Source: Paraburkholderia sp. BL9I2N2
GTDB lineage: Bacteria > Pseudomonadota > Gammaproteobacteria > Burkholderiales > Burkholderiaceae
Assembly: GCF_004339745.1 (NCBI RefSeq)
Contig: NZ_SMGP01000003.1
Coordinates: 310,001-374,000 of the forward strand
Direction: 5' to 3'
Length of the DNA: 64,000 nt
Of this stretch, positions 1 to 8,823 are shown in pieces. Both the position numbers and the translations under genes were made by a program. The notes under the pieces are model-generated. The model searched no databases and was not told the DNA's origin. It saw only the letters and a list, made by a program, of their open reading frames with translations. Numbering within the stretch: the first letter of the stretch is position 1; every line of letters begins with the position of its first letter.

Positions 1-1002
1 GGCGGAGAATGGATACGACGAGTAAGCGCCTGAGTCGACGCTAGCCTCGCACTCGACGGCGATAAGCCGGCCGTCGAGTTCGGCATACGCGGTGATGTCG
101 TAGTCGTGCTCGCGGCAGTTGGCGTTGGCCGTCAACTGTTCGCGGCGATCCTCGATCCAGCGGACCGGCTTCTCCAGATGCATCGCAAGCCAGCCACAGC
201 AGACTTCTTCGGGCAACAGGATGCCCTTGTAGCCGAACCCCCCGCCGACGTCGGGCGCGATCACGCGGACCTGGCCTTCATCGAGACCGAGACAATGCGC
301 GAGGCCCGTACGAGTGATGTGCGGCATCTGCGCCGACGTGTGGATGATCAGCTGAGAGAGGCGTCTATCCCAGTGCGCGACGACGCCGCGACCTTCCATC
401 GGCGCCATGCTTTGGCGCGAGGTGCGTAGCTTGCGGCGGACCTTGATCGGCGCATCGCGGCGGATCGCGTCGAGGTCGACGTCGGGCTTGGCATCGACAA
501 AGGTTTCGAGGAAGACGTTGTCCCCCCAATGCTCGTGCACGAGTGCGGAGCCTTCGCGGCGAGCGTCGAGCATGTCGACGACAGCGGGCAGTTCTTCGAA
601 GTCCACGAACACCTGCGCCGCGATGTCCTCCGCGGCAGCGCGCGTCGCCGCGACGCAGATAGCAATGGTTTCGCCCACCTGGCGCACCTTGCCGCTGGCG
701 AGTACGGGCTGTTCGGACGGTTTGAAACCCGGCAGCCCCGAATTCGCTACGATCGGTTTCACATTGTCGAGATCGATCAGCGTGTAGACCGATTTTTCCA
801 GACCGGCCGGCTTCTCTATTCCAACGATATGGCCATGTGCGATCGGGCTGCGCACGAACGCGACGTCGACCATTCCGACCATGCGAATATTGCTGACATA
901 TTCGCCGCGGCCATGCAGGAAGCGGTCGTCTTCCTTGCGCGGCAGCGACACGCCGATGCCCTGCGGCCGGTCCGGCGACTTGACTGCGACTGCACGTTTC
1001 AT
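1..1002 (-). CDS. Xanthine dehydrogenase family molybdopterin-binding subunit (partial)
   Basis: This is the N-terminal third of the large subunit of a molybdenum hydroxylase (xanthine dehydrogenase, aldehyde oxidase or CoxL type), which oxidises N-heterocycles or aldehydes with water as oxygen donor. The reading frame is open for 334 codons from the ATG at 1002 to the window edge, so the 3' part is missing. Seen in the sequence: an early GIGVSLPRKEDDRFLHGRG stretch and FVRSPIAHGHI, both typical of the a/b hammerhead domain, and a VDSGAYSSYPFSA segment entering the Mo-binding region. A GAGG-like ribosome site precedes the ATG. It lies 31 bp downstream of the amidohydrolase on the same strand, so the two are probably cotranscribed and act on one substrate. 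The substrate cannot be told from this part. The FeS and FAD subunits are not in the window. Confidence 0.85.
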   Translation of the reverse strand, partial: MKRAVAVKSPDRPQGIGVSLPRKEDDRFLHGRGEYVSNIRMVGMVDVAFVRSPIAHGHIVGIEKPAGLEKSVYTLIDLDNVKPIVANSGLPGFKPSEQPVLASGKVRQVGETIAICVAATRAAAEDIAAQVFVDFEELPAVVDMLDARREGSALVHEHWGDNVFLETFVDAKPDVDLDAIRRDAPIKVRRKLRTSRQSMAPMEGRGVVAHWDRRLSQLIIHTSAQMPHITRTGLAHCLGLDEGQVRVIAPDVGGGFGYKGILLPEEVCCGWLAMHLEKPVRWIEDRREQLTANANCREHDYDITAYAELDGRLIAVECEASVDSGAYSSYPFSA

Positions 1003-1033
1003 CGTTTGCCTCGTGAAGAGAGCCGGGTCGGAT

Positions 1034-2296
1034 TTACGCCGCTCGCGCGAGCGGCAACTGGGACGCATTGGCGTCATAGCGGACGCCATCGCGTACACAG
1101 AAAAGCGGGGCAAGCATGCGGTCGGTGATCACCTGGGTGCCTTCGTTGTCTTCGAGCACCCAACGGCCACGGCGGTCGTCCAGCACGCTGATATCAGCGA
1201 CACCGCCCACCTTGAGCGTGCCCAATTCACCGTCCATGCCGATCATCTTCGCGGCATGGCTGGTCGTCATCGCAACGACATGATCGAGAGGAAGACCGAG
1301 CGCCAGCATGCTGGTCATCGCACTGACGAGACTGAACTGCGTGCGGCCGAGGAATGAGTGCTCTTCGTCGGGATGGCTGTCAGGCGTGCCCGCAGGCGAG
1401 GGCACATGCGTGTTGTATCCATGCATGTCCGCGCCCAGCGTGTCGGGGATCACGCCGCTGTCGAGCACGACGCGAGCGGTCTTGAAGCTGAAGTGCGAGC
1501 CGTGACCGACGTCGATCTTGAGGCCGCGTGCGACCGCTTCATGAACGAGCGGATGCAATTGGCCGTTCTCCTCGACAAACCCGCCCGGATGCCGGCTGAA
1601 CGGATGCGCGAGAATATCGCCGGGCTTCAGGGTCTCGACGACCTGGTTGAAAATCGAGTCGGGATTGACCGGCATGCCACCTAGCTCCGGCTTGGGCCAG
1701 AGCTGTCCGAAGTGAATGTAGACTGGCAAGGCAGCGTCGCGGCCAATTTTCGATGCGATCTTCATCACGTCGAGTCCCCAGCGCGCGAAGCCGCCGATCT
1801 CGGCATGCGCCTTGATACCCTTGACCAGATCGGCGTTGGCGAGCGCTGACTTGACGGTTGCTGCCGCATCGAGACAGTCGGGACGGTACAGGTCGGGATA
1901 GTAATGACCTTCGAGGCCACCGACGAGATAGGCCGAAATAAAGGCGAACACGCGGGTTGCGGCGCGCTCGGCGACGAAGTTGCGAAAGCCCGGAATCGTG
2001 ATGCAGCTCGCTCCGCCTTGATCGACGATGGTCGTCACGCCGGAGTGCACGCCGCATTGATCGGCATTCAGGCCAAAGCGGCCGGTCACGTATTGATAAA
2101 CGTGGCCGTGTGTGTCGATCAGGCCGGGCAGCACCAGCCTGCCGCGGCAATCGATGATTTCGGCTGACGGCGCCTGGGCGACGAGCCCGGCACCGATCGC
2201 GGCGATCGACTTGCCGTTGACGAGAACGTCGAGCGTGGCGTCGATGCCGGCGGCCGGATCGATCACGCGGCCACCTTGAAGTAGAAGCTGGGACAT
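1034..2296 (-). CDS. Amidohydrolase/deacetylase family metallohydrolase
   Basis: A 420-aa protein of the amidohydrolase superfamily (dihydroorotase, imidazolonepropionase and deacetylase-like group), expected to hydrolyse a cyclic amide or N-acyl group. The N-terminus has the small beta-sandwich (LLLQGGRVIDP) followed by LPGLIDTHGHVYQY, which carries the first metal-binding HxH. Further metal ligands likely lie in KGIKAHAEIGG (the usual Lys position), YIHFGQ and ILAHPFSRH, and the catalytic Asp in LGADMHGYN. The length is normal for the family. It is divergent from the MarR regulator and directly upstream of the molybdenum hydroxylase subunit. Together they suggest hydroxylation plus ring opening of a heterocycle, which is inference. 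The start at 2296 has no strong ribosome site. Confidence 0.85.
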   Translation of the reverse strand: MSQLLLQGGRVIDPAAGIDATLDVLVNGKSIAAIGAGLVAQAPSAEIIDCRGRLVLPGLIDTHGHVYQYVTGRFGLNADQCGVHSGVTTIVDQGGASCITIPGFRNFVAERAATRVFAFISAYLVGGLEGHYYPDLYRPDCLDAAATVKSALANADLVKGIKAHAEIGGFARWGLDVMKIASKIGRDAALPVYIHFGQLWPKPELGGMPVNPDSIFNQVVETLKPGDILAHPFSRHPGGFVEENGQLHPLVHEAVARGLKIDVGHGSHFSFKTARVVLDSGVIPDTLGADMHGYNTHVPSPAGTPDSHPDEEHSFLGRTQFSLVSAMTSMLALGLPLDHVVAMTTSHAAKMIGMDGELGTLKVGGVADISVLDDRRGRWVLEDNEGTQVITDRMLAPLFCVRDGVRYDANASQLPLARAA

Positions 2297-2325
2297 GTTT
2301 TGTGTGCGTTTCCGGGACGAGATGC

Positions 2326-2540
2326 GTGGTGTACCGCAAATAGTGTGCCGGTTTGAATCCGTTGCTTCAATGATTCGGAAAAGCCTTTTGCATCAATGAG
2401 AAACCGTCGATACGGCCAACAGGTGTGTGCCATACCACGGATTTTCCCGAGCGACTTCGCACCAAAATGAAGACTCTGAGGCGGGTGTGCACCGGATTCT
2501 TGCCCAGTGCTATTTTTTGGTGAATTGTGTGGTGTGCCGC
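2326..2540. promoter_or_regulatory. Three spaced copies of a 12-bp near-palindrome (candidate MarR operators)
   Basis: The divergent intergenic region holds GTGGTGTACCGC at 2326-2337, GTGCCATACCAC at 2427-2438 (GTGGTATGGCAC on the other strand) and GTGGTGTGCCGC at 2529-2540. The copies are 101 and 102 bp apart. The elements resemble each other on both strands, as expected for a dimeric repressor, and the outer two flank the two gene starts. Binding by the adjacent MarR protein is inference. Confidence 0.45.
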
Positions 2541-2638
2541 GCATTTGAAATGGGGCACGTCGTTCGCATAGAATGCTGCCATTGAGCGCGCGGTTCGCGC
2601 GTCTACGTCAGTTCACCAGTTACGCCAGAGACCGCACC

Positions 2639-3166
2639 ATGTCGACCTTGATCATTCCGGAAATGGACCTCGAAACAACCCGTGCTGAGCTTGAGCGGCT
2701 GCAGGCAAGATCCCCATTGTTTGGGCGGCCTGGTTTTCTGATCAGGCGCCTGCATCAGATTCACGGGTCGTTGTTCGCCGAAGAGACTAGCGAGTTCAAT
2801 ATCACGCCCGTGCAATACAGCTTGCTGACCACGCTTGAAGCGCTGGGCGAAATTGACCAGAACACGCTGGCCATCGAGATCGGCCTTGAACGTTCGAGCG
2901 TCGCCGAAGTGATTCCGAGGTTGCATGCGCGCGGCCTCGTCAACCGAAAGCAGGCTGCGCACGACAAACGCCTTAGGCTCGTACGCCTTTCTGCCCAGGG
3001 CAAGCGTCTCGTGGCAAAAATGGCGCCGGCCGTGCAACGCGCGCACGACAGAACGATCGAGCATCTGTCATCTGTAGAGCGCGATTTCTTCATGTTGCAA
3101 ATGATCCGGCTCGTGGAGGCCAATAATGAGCGGACCGTCGTGCCGTTGAGGTTGCCGGAGGGTTAG
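2639..3166 (+). CDS. MarR family transcriptional regulator
   Basis: A 175-aa winged-helix regulator counted from the ATG at 2639. An upstream in-frame ATG at 2573 would add 22 residues of poor character. Dimerisation helix around residues 20-50 (FGRPGFLIRRLHQIHGSLF), then the wHTH with ITPVQYSLLTTLEALG, the recognition helix GLERSSVAEVIPRLHARGLV and the wing containing HDKRLRLVRLSAQGK, the D-x-R signature of MarR proteins. It faces the amidohydrolase and molybdenum hydroxylase genes across a 340-bp gap carrying repeated near-palindromes. It most likely represses that operon and is released by the catabolic substrate or an intermediate. The ligand is unknown. Confidence 0.9.
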   Translation: MSTLIIPEMDLETTRAELERLQARSPLFGRPGFLIRRLHQIHGSLFAEETSEFNITPVQYSLLTTLEALGEIDQNTLAIEIGLERSSVAEVIPRLHARGLVNRKQAAHDKRLRLVRLSAQGKRLVAKMAPAVQRAHDRTIEHLSSVERDFFMLQMIRLVEANNERTVVPLRLPEG

Positions 3167-3386
3167 CGATGGACAACGTGGGAAATTCGCTTGCTACTTG
3201 TCTTGGTCGAGGTCGGATTCCTTTGTCAATACATCCGCAGTTTTTGAGGGAGAGTGAAGAGCGCACGTTATAGAGCGACTGCGGGCAGCATGACCTGGAA
3301 AATTCCAGCTGGAAATGTATACACAGCGTAGTGCCCGTCGACTCCCTTAGAGGTGGTTCCGTTCGTTCAGACTGTCTTCATGCGAT

Positions 3387-4427
3387 CTAAGGTGGAAGCT
3401 GCTGGACCTCACGTTGCTGTTCTGATCGCAGGTAGCCGCGCGAAGTGGGCGCTTGCGGCAAGCATAAAGAGCTTTGGTGTCCATCTCGGTCTTTCATCGC
3501 CCTCGAACTGGCAAGCAGCGCTTTGTCGCGCGCAATGACCCCTGGTAAGTGGGCGCGCAGGAGATCGACCCATGTGCGTACTTTCGCATCGGTGAACTTG
3601 CGTGAAGCGTAAAGTGCGTAAATGTTCATCTTCTGCAGCGTGCGATCGGGTAGCACGCGAACTAGCGTGCCGTTGCGCAGACCGTCGACTGCGGCATACA
3701 ACGGCAGCATCCCGATGCCCATGCCTTCGCGGATTGCGACAACAAGCGATTCGGCGATATTCACTTGCAGCGGGCCCCTGACTTGTAGCAATTCGCTGTC
3801 GTCAGGTCCTTCGAGTAACCACTCGCGCTCCGGAAAGCCAGGCGTGTTCAGCGTCAGGCATTCATGCTGCGCCAGATCGCCCGGTTGCCGCGGAGTGCCA
3901 CGCGAGCGCAAATAGTCTGGCGATGCGCACAGGATGCTACACGTCGAGCCGAGCAGGTGCGACACCATCTCCGAGTCAGAAAGAGACGGCGCTACGACGA
4001 CGGCAACATCGCTGCCGCCACCGAACAGATCCGGAGTACTCTGCGACAAGGTTAGTTCGACGGAAACTTCCGGGTACTGGGCACGATATTTCGAGATCGC
4101 CGGCAGCACATAGTGTTGTCCAATGCTCGCCAGGCTGAACATCCGTAAAGTGCCGGCAGGGCGTTCGTGCGCACTGCGAGCCTCCTCTTCTGCAATGTCG
4201 AGGTCAGCTAGGATCTGTTGACAGTTTTGCAGATATCGCTCGCCGGCCGGTGTGAGGGCAAGCCGTCGCGTCGAACGGTTCAGCAGGCGGGTTCGCAGAT
4301 GGGCTTCGAGTTCTGATACCGCTCGAGACATGACTCCGGTCGTCGTATCGAGCGACCTGGCAGCGGAGGTGAAGCTGCCGGTCACCGCGATTCGCGTGAA
4401 CGCGCGCATTTTTTGCAATGTGTCCAT
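3387..4427 (-). CDS. LysR family transcriptional regulator
   Basis: A 346-aa LysR-type regulator. The N-terminal HTH is clear: MRAFTRIAVTGSFTSAARSL, then a recognition helix around VMSRAVSELEAHL and LLNRSTRRLALTPAGE. An effector-binding domain of periplasmic-binding-protein fold follows from about residue 90 (GTLRMFSLASIG). It belongs to the CrgA/DmlR-like branch. The protein is about 40 residues longer than usual at the C-terminus. That tail, after the VRTWVDLLRAHLPG segment, is low-complexity and may reflect loss of the original stop codon. No obvious divergent partner gene remains upstream (4428-4836 lacks a confident gene), and the next gene is a minus-strand azoreductase. The target is unknown. 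Confidence 0.88.
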   Translation of the reverse strand: MDTLQKMRAFTRIAVTGSFTSAARSLDTTTGVMSRAVSELEAHLRTRLLNRSTRRLALTPAGERYLQNCQQILADLDIAEEEARSAHERPAGTLRMFSLASIGQHYVLPAISKYRAQYPEVSVELTLSQSTPDLFGGGSDVAVVVAPSLSDSEMVSHLLGSTCSILCASPDYLRSRGTPRQPGDLAQHECLTLNTPGFPEREWLLEGPDDSELLQVRGPLQVNIAESLVVAIREGMGIGMLPLYAAVDGLRNGTLVRVLPDRTLQKMNIYALYASRKFTDAKVRTWVDLLRAHLPGVIARDKALLASSRAMKDRDGHQSSLCLPQAPTSRGYLRSEQQREVQQLPP

Positions 4428-4836
4428 AAAACCCTCAGATTTAAGTGGACGGTCAACGCACTACTCGTTGCTGCTGCGCTTGCCACGGTCGCGGATTTGT
4501 CCGGAAACTCGACCGGCCTCCCCGACTATAAATGTCTCGTTGGCAAACTGTCGCAACCACGATCGATGCCATACCGAGGCGAGCACTGTCGGCCCGAGAC
4601 CAGACAGGTGGTGTCGATAGCGGACCACCGCCGTGCCAGGAAAAGTGCAGCTTTACCAAGCGACCGAGACCGGTGATTAGGCGACCAAATTCCAGAGGCG
4701 CAACACAAGCAGCACGAAGAATAGGGCGGCGAACAGGACGATCCGGTAGATAGCGTCGACCGTCCCGCCAGAACATTTTCAAGGTGCTGCAGTCGCTAAA
4801 CAAACAGGCGCTTGCGAGTACGCTGTGTTAGCACGA
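4428..4836. other. Intergenic gap with a hydrophobic coding relic
   Basis: No supportable gene in 409 bases. On the minus strand one frame ending at a stop at 4677-4679 reads a convincing membrane-anchor tail (IYRIVLFAALFFVLLVLRL then WNLVA). It has a stop just upstream and no start codon, so it can only be the end of a lost or frameshifted small membrane protein. Confidence 0.3.
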
Positions 4837-5460
4837 TTAGAAATCTGCGGCCATCGCAATCGCTCGAGCTTTCCCCTGCTCGATAGTTTCCGGTCCCTTA
4901 CCATCCCAAGTGTGTTCCACCATCAGGCTTCTAACTTCATCCACACCGATGAACTTCAGCCAGAAATCGATGTAATCGGCTTGATGTTTAAACCCGGGGC
5001 TACTGATACCCGCACCTCTATCGTGGCTCTGTCCGCGAACGTAGATGACGAGGGCCCTCGGGACCTTCAGTATTGGGCCGTATCTTTCGCCATCGAAGGT
5101 GAACAGCATGTTCCGCTGACTGACAAGATCAATCAGTTGTTTGAGCTTATAGGGATATCCAAAATTCCACATCGGGACACCGACGACTATCCGATCGGCT
5201 TGTTGAAAACGCTTCACAAGAGACTGTATCCGAATCCAGGTCGACAATTCGGCGCTATCCATCGGCTCTTTTGATACTCCTTTGTACTTTGCGCCAATCG
5301 CATGACTGTCAAAGTCAGGCAAGTTTTCGTCCCAGACGTTCAAGGTGTCGATCTCAATCGAAGGAGTAGCCTTACCATACGCATCGAGAAACGCATTAGC
5401 GACAGAGATTGAGACTGACTTGGCGCCACGAGGAGAAGACACGATGTTTAATAGACGCAT
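4837..5460 (-). CDS. azoR: FMN-dependent NADH-azoreductase (AzoR family)
   Basis: A 207-aa flavodoxin-like NAD(P)H-quinone/azo reductase, normal for the family (about 200 aa). It binds FMN and reduces quinones and azo bonds by two-electron transfer, protecting against thiol and quinone stress. Seen: the FMN phosphate loop SSPRGAKSVSISVANAFL near the N-terminus, the conserved GVPMWNFGYPYKLKQLIDLV segment that covers the isoalloxazine ring, and the family NMLFTFDGERYGP segment. The C-terminal WLKFIGVDEVRSLMVEHT block is also typical. It is monocistronic as far as can be seen. The LysR gene ends the other side of a 400-bp gap and may or may not control it. Confidence 0.9.
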   Translation of the reverse strand: MRLLNIVSSPRGAKSVSISVANAFLDAYGKATPSIEIDTLNVWDENLPDFDSHAIGAKYKGVSKEPMDSAELSTWIRIQSLVKRFQQADRIVVGVPMWNFGYPYKLKQLIDLVSQRNMLFTFDGERYGPILKVPRALVIYVRGQSHDRGAGISSPGFKHQADYIDFWLKFIGVDEVRSLMVEHTWDGKGPETIEQGKARAIAMAADF

Positions 5461-5736
5461 GATGCGTGACCCTGATGCGAAAGTGTGAACAATAGGGTGA
5501 GTGCAGAATGCCTTGTTTCTTTATGTCTTGCGCTGAGTGGTCCACGCATGCTGGGCCATAGCGGTCGGCCTGCGTCTGATTGGACACAATTGTTCTTGCG
5601 AAGCCATGAAGTCAGTCTGCGGAATGCGCTACACCGGTTCAACAACGCAGGGCGGGCAGACGTTACCCACCACGCGCCACCGCCCAATTGACCGCCCGCG
5701 CTCTATACGCCATTGCGAGCCGACGCGAGTACCGCC

Positions 5737-6517
5737 TTACTTCTGCTCACCGGTCGCTTCGAGGATCAGATTTGCCACTTCAGTCGGATGCGACAGCAGC
5801 GACACATGGCTCGACTTTAGCTCGATCGTATGCGCGTGCATCCGGTTCGCCATGAAGCGCTCCAGATCGGTGTTGATGGTCCGATCTTCAGTCGACACCG
5901 CATACCACGTCGGCTTGTCGTGCCACGCGGCGACGGTCGTCTTCGCCATCGTGATCGCCTTGCCGATGGGTTGCTGAACCGCATAATACTTTTCTGCTTC
6001 AGCCGTCGGCAGATCGCCGGCAAAGTCCTTCAAGAATGCCTGCTCAGACAGCGCGCCGTAGCCGTCCGACCACTGAAGCCCCGCCGATGCGGGCGCGGCC
6101 GGGAATTTTTTTCGTCAGCGCCGGATAGTCCTCGCCGGCATCCGGCGCACGCGCGGCAATGTACACGAGACCGGCCACCTTCGGATCATCGCCAGCCTGG
6201 CTGATCACCATCCCGCCGTACGAGTGCGCGACCAGCAGCGTTGGGCCCTGCTGCTGCGCAAGCGCGCGCTTGACCGCGTCCACGTCCGCGTCGAGCGAGG
6301 TCGTCGGATTCTGCACCGCCGTCACGTGCAGGCCCTTCGCCTGCAGCAGAGGAATCACTTTCCCCCAGCTTGAACCATCTGCAAACAGTCCGTGAACCAG
6401 CACGACGTTCTTGATCGGTGCGGACGGGGCGGCGGTGCTGTCCTGCGCAAATGATGTCGTTGCGCTCAGCAGCGTGGCGCAGGCGAAACCGGCGAGGACA
6501 AACGAATTCAACTTCAT
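5737..6517 (-). pseudogene. Secreted alpha/beta hydrolase, interrupted by a one-base frameshift in a 7-base homopolymer
   Basis: Two overlapping frames together make one alpha/beta hydrolase of about 258 aa. The first part (from the ATG at 6517) has a Sec signal peptide ending near SFAQ, the oxyanion loop VVLVHGLFADGSSW and the nucleophile elbow VAHSYGGM. It then runs out of frame after ALTKK. The second frame resumes at once with FPAAPASAGLQWSDGYGALS, and ends with the catalytic-His region SSHVSLLSHPTEVA. The break lies in a run of seven T (plus strand, 6106-6112); six would restore a continuous gene. So it is either a recent pseudogene, a slippage-switched gene or a base-call error. Family: the periplasmic hydrolases common in Burkholderiaceae, often linked to detoxification of esters or lactones. 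Confidence 0.85.
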
Positions 6518-7281
6518 GAGACTTCTCCGAGATAGGTGAGGGATGAGATTCGCGGATTTCGCTCAGCCGCTGCGGCGAGTCGATAGACGAACCATACCCA
6601 GTCAATCATCCGGTCGATGCTTCCGACTGCAAGCGGGCGCTGGATTCTGGTGTACGAAGGGGCAAACACAGGCTCGGAGCAAACATTCCATTCGCTGCAA
6701 TTTTTTTTATGGCGTCAAATGTGCCGCGACGCGAGGCCGTCGAAAAAGGATCCCGTTGCGATTTGCGGATAGACGCTTGACGCGAGGCCGTGTGAAGCAT
6801 GCCACTGCGGGCTGGGTCCATGGACGGGCTAGTTTGCGGCTGCACGGCTACATGCCGGTGTGGCGCTGCTGCATCGTCTAGTCAGCCGCCGTGGAGAAAG
6901 TCCGGTATGGGCTGCGAGAACTTTTGCATCCAGATGGTCAAACGGGAAAAGCCATCTTTCAATCCCGCTTAATTTCACAGCCGTAAACGGGGTTGGAAAA
7001 AACCGGTCCTAGACGCTTTCGAATCCGTCCCTGTTGTCTTCCAAGGCATCGTTGAGCCAATAGAGAGCCTGGACGACGCGCATCGCAGGGCTCCCGGCCC
7101 AATAAAGACGGAGGGGAGCGATGATGCGGGGCATCCGCTGCCTCGCGGGCCGGGCCAAGTGCCAGCTGGCGGGAAGGGTGCCGTTGAGCTACCAGATATG
7201 GCAGCGTGTTTCTGTCACAATAGCGCTCAGCCGTTTCGCTGACGTACCGTCGGCAACGCCCCACAATTGACCTTTTCGTAA
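6518..7281. other. Gene-free gap with a short direct repeat
   Basis: I see no convincing gene in 764 bases. A perfect 13-base direct repeat (GACGCGAGGCCGT) occurs at 6728-6740 and 6779-6791, 51 bp apart. Part of the gap must hold the promoter of the hydrolase on the minus strand and that of the TPR-like gene on the plus strand. Confidence 0.5.
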
Positions 7282-8034
7282 ATGCGCATCTTCGGAATCA
7301 GCCTTTACGTCATCATCGCCCTGTTCTTTGCGGTGCATGCCGTGCGCACCCAGCAGAACATGTACTGGCTGCTGATCCTGTTTCTTTTCCCTGGCCTCGG
7401 CAGTGCGGTCTACTTCTTTGTCATTTACTTGCCCTCCCTGCGCCAGTCGCGTGGGGCGAGGGCGGCAACGAGGGCCATCTCGCAGTTTGTCGATCCCAAT
7501 CGAGCGGTGCGCGAGGCGCGCACTGATTTCGATCGCGCGCCGACCGTCGCGCATCGCATGCGGTTGGCCGCAGCGCTGCTCGATGCAGGAAATGCCGCCG
7601 AAGCCCTGGAGCATTACCAGGCGGCGGCCAGCGGGCCGTTCTCATCCGATCCGGCTTTACTCCAAGGGCTGGCGCGTGCGCAGTTTGCCAACGGCAATGC
7701 TTCGGCCACGCAGGACGCCCTGGAAAAACTGTTCGCCGCCCATCCTGTCACCCGACGGCAGCCGGAGCCTGCCTTGCTGTATGCACGAGCCTTGGGCGTG
7801 ATTGGCGCGCCAGGCACACGCGCCGCGTTCGAGATTGCGCTCGCGAGCGCAAGAGACGCTGCACCGCGTTGTCTGTACGCCGATTGGCTAGCGGTGCAGC
7901 CCGACGGGGCCGACCGCCAGCGTGCGCGCGAACTTTACGCCGAGATTGTGCAGGATGCCAGGCATTGGCCACGCCACGCCCGCGAACATAACAGCGAGTG
8001 GCTGCAACGGGCCCAGGCCGCCCTAAGCCGATAA
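7282..8034 (+). CDS. Membrane-anchored TPR-like protein
   Basis: A 250-aa protein with two N-terminal membrane helices (ISLYVIIALFFAVHAV, residues about 5-20, and WLLILFLFPGLGSAVYFFVI, about 30-50), resembling the cardiolipin synthase N-terminal (PLDc_N) hairpin. A soluble domain of helical repeats follows. The repeats read as degenerate TPRs: RLAAALLDAGNAAEALEHYQ, then LLQGLARAQFANGNASATQD, then LLYARALGVIG. Such proteins occur in Burkholderiaceae as conserved single genes of unknown role. A scaffold at the inner membrane with the repeats in the cytoplasm is the likely picture. The gene stands alone between two gaps of more than 700 bases. Confidence 0.75.
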   Translation: MRIFGISLYVIIALFFAVHAVRTQQNMYWLLILFLFPGLGSAVYFFVIYLPSLRQSRGARAATRAISQFVDPNRAVREARTDFDRAPTVAHRMRLAAALLDAGNAAEALEHYQAAASGPFSSDPALLQGLARAQFANGNASATQDALEKLFAAHPVTRRQPEPALLYARALGVIGAPGTRAAFEIALASARDAAPRCLYADWLAVQPDGADRQRARELYAEIVQDARHWPRHAREHNSEWLQRAQAALSR

Positions 8035-8823
8035 TCCACGGGCGCCCGCTTGAGATCGGCAGACCTTTGGCTGCGGGGTCAGTCCGGGCCGAAGCCTGCC
8101 GAAGGCCCCATTAAACCTGACAGATTCGAAACGACCGGTTCATACGGTCTGCGCGTATGCCGCTGTTCGCGAGCGATGTGGATGACGCGAGTGCTTTGCG
8201 TATGGGAGCCCGATGAGGTTTCCCTGATTCCAGAGTTCTCATGCTCGAGACTGGCTGTTAATCCTGCGTGACGGTTTCTGTCAGATGCCCCACACGACGG
8301 ACGGCTCTCGCGGGAACAGAGCGGAATTGTCGGCATGGGCAAGTGGCCGGCCGCGTTCGTTTGTTCGCGAGCTTGGGGCTCCTTTGCGTGCTCGCATATC
8401 AATGCGTGATCTACACGCGCGGCAACCGGTCATACCGATAACGCAGTCCCATTTCTGACGGGTCCGGGGCCGCCAGTCGTCCAAAAACAGGTCGGCGGAG
8501 CAGCAGTTAATTCGCTTAAGAGAACTATGGATGTGTGTCGGAAACTAGCCGGACTGGGCTGCGTAGAAACGTATCGTTACCCACTGAAATGACCGCTTTC
8601 TCCGCACGCGGTCTCGTACGCCATAAAAAATACGGTTTCCTAAATTTCACCAAATTCCGATCCGCAGACATCCCACAGCACCATCAATTCGCCCGCATCT
8701 TCATCCCACCATTTGCAACGCGGTACCAGGGGAAAAACCTAATGTCTGATGAATCCTTACGCGTGCATATTTGAACGAAATATTCATAGGTGGATTCAGC
8801 ATAATTTACTAGCAGGAGACACG
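8035..8823. other. Gap upstream of the GH95-GH27-esterase locus
   Basis: I see no gene with family support in 789 bases. GC falls in the part nearest the GH95 gene (about 8620-8810, with A/T-rich runs), as expected for its promoter and leader. A strong ribosome site (AGCAGGAGAC) at 8812-8821 directly precedes the ATG at 8824. This fixes the start there and not at the in-frame ATG at 8749. Confidence 0.5.

Noticed and set aside
4453..4803. 116-codon minus-strand frame
   Set aside because: Arg/Pro-rich shadow composition. The more natural reading in this region is a short hydrophobic tail in another frame, without a start.
8749..8823. Earlier start for the GH95 protein
   Set aside because: It would bury the strong AGCAGGAGAC site and the Tat signal inside the protein.
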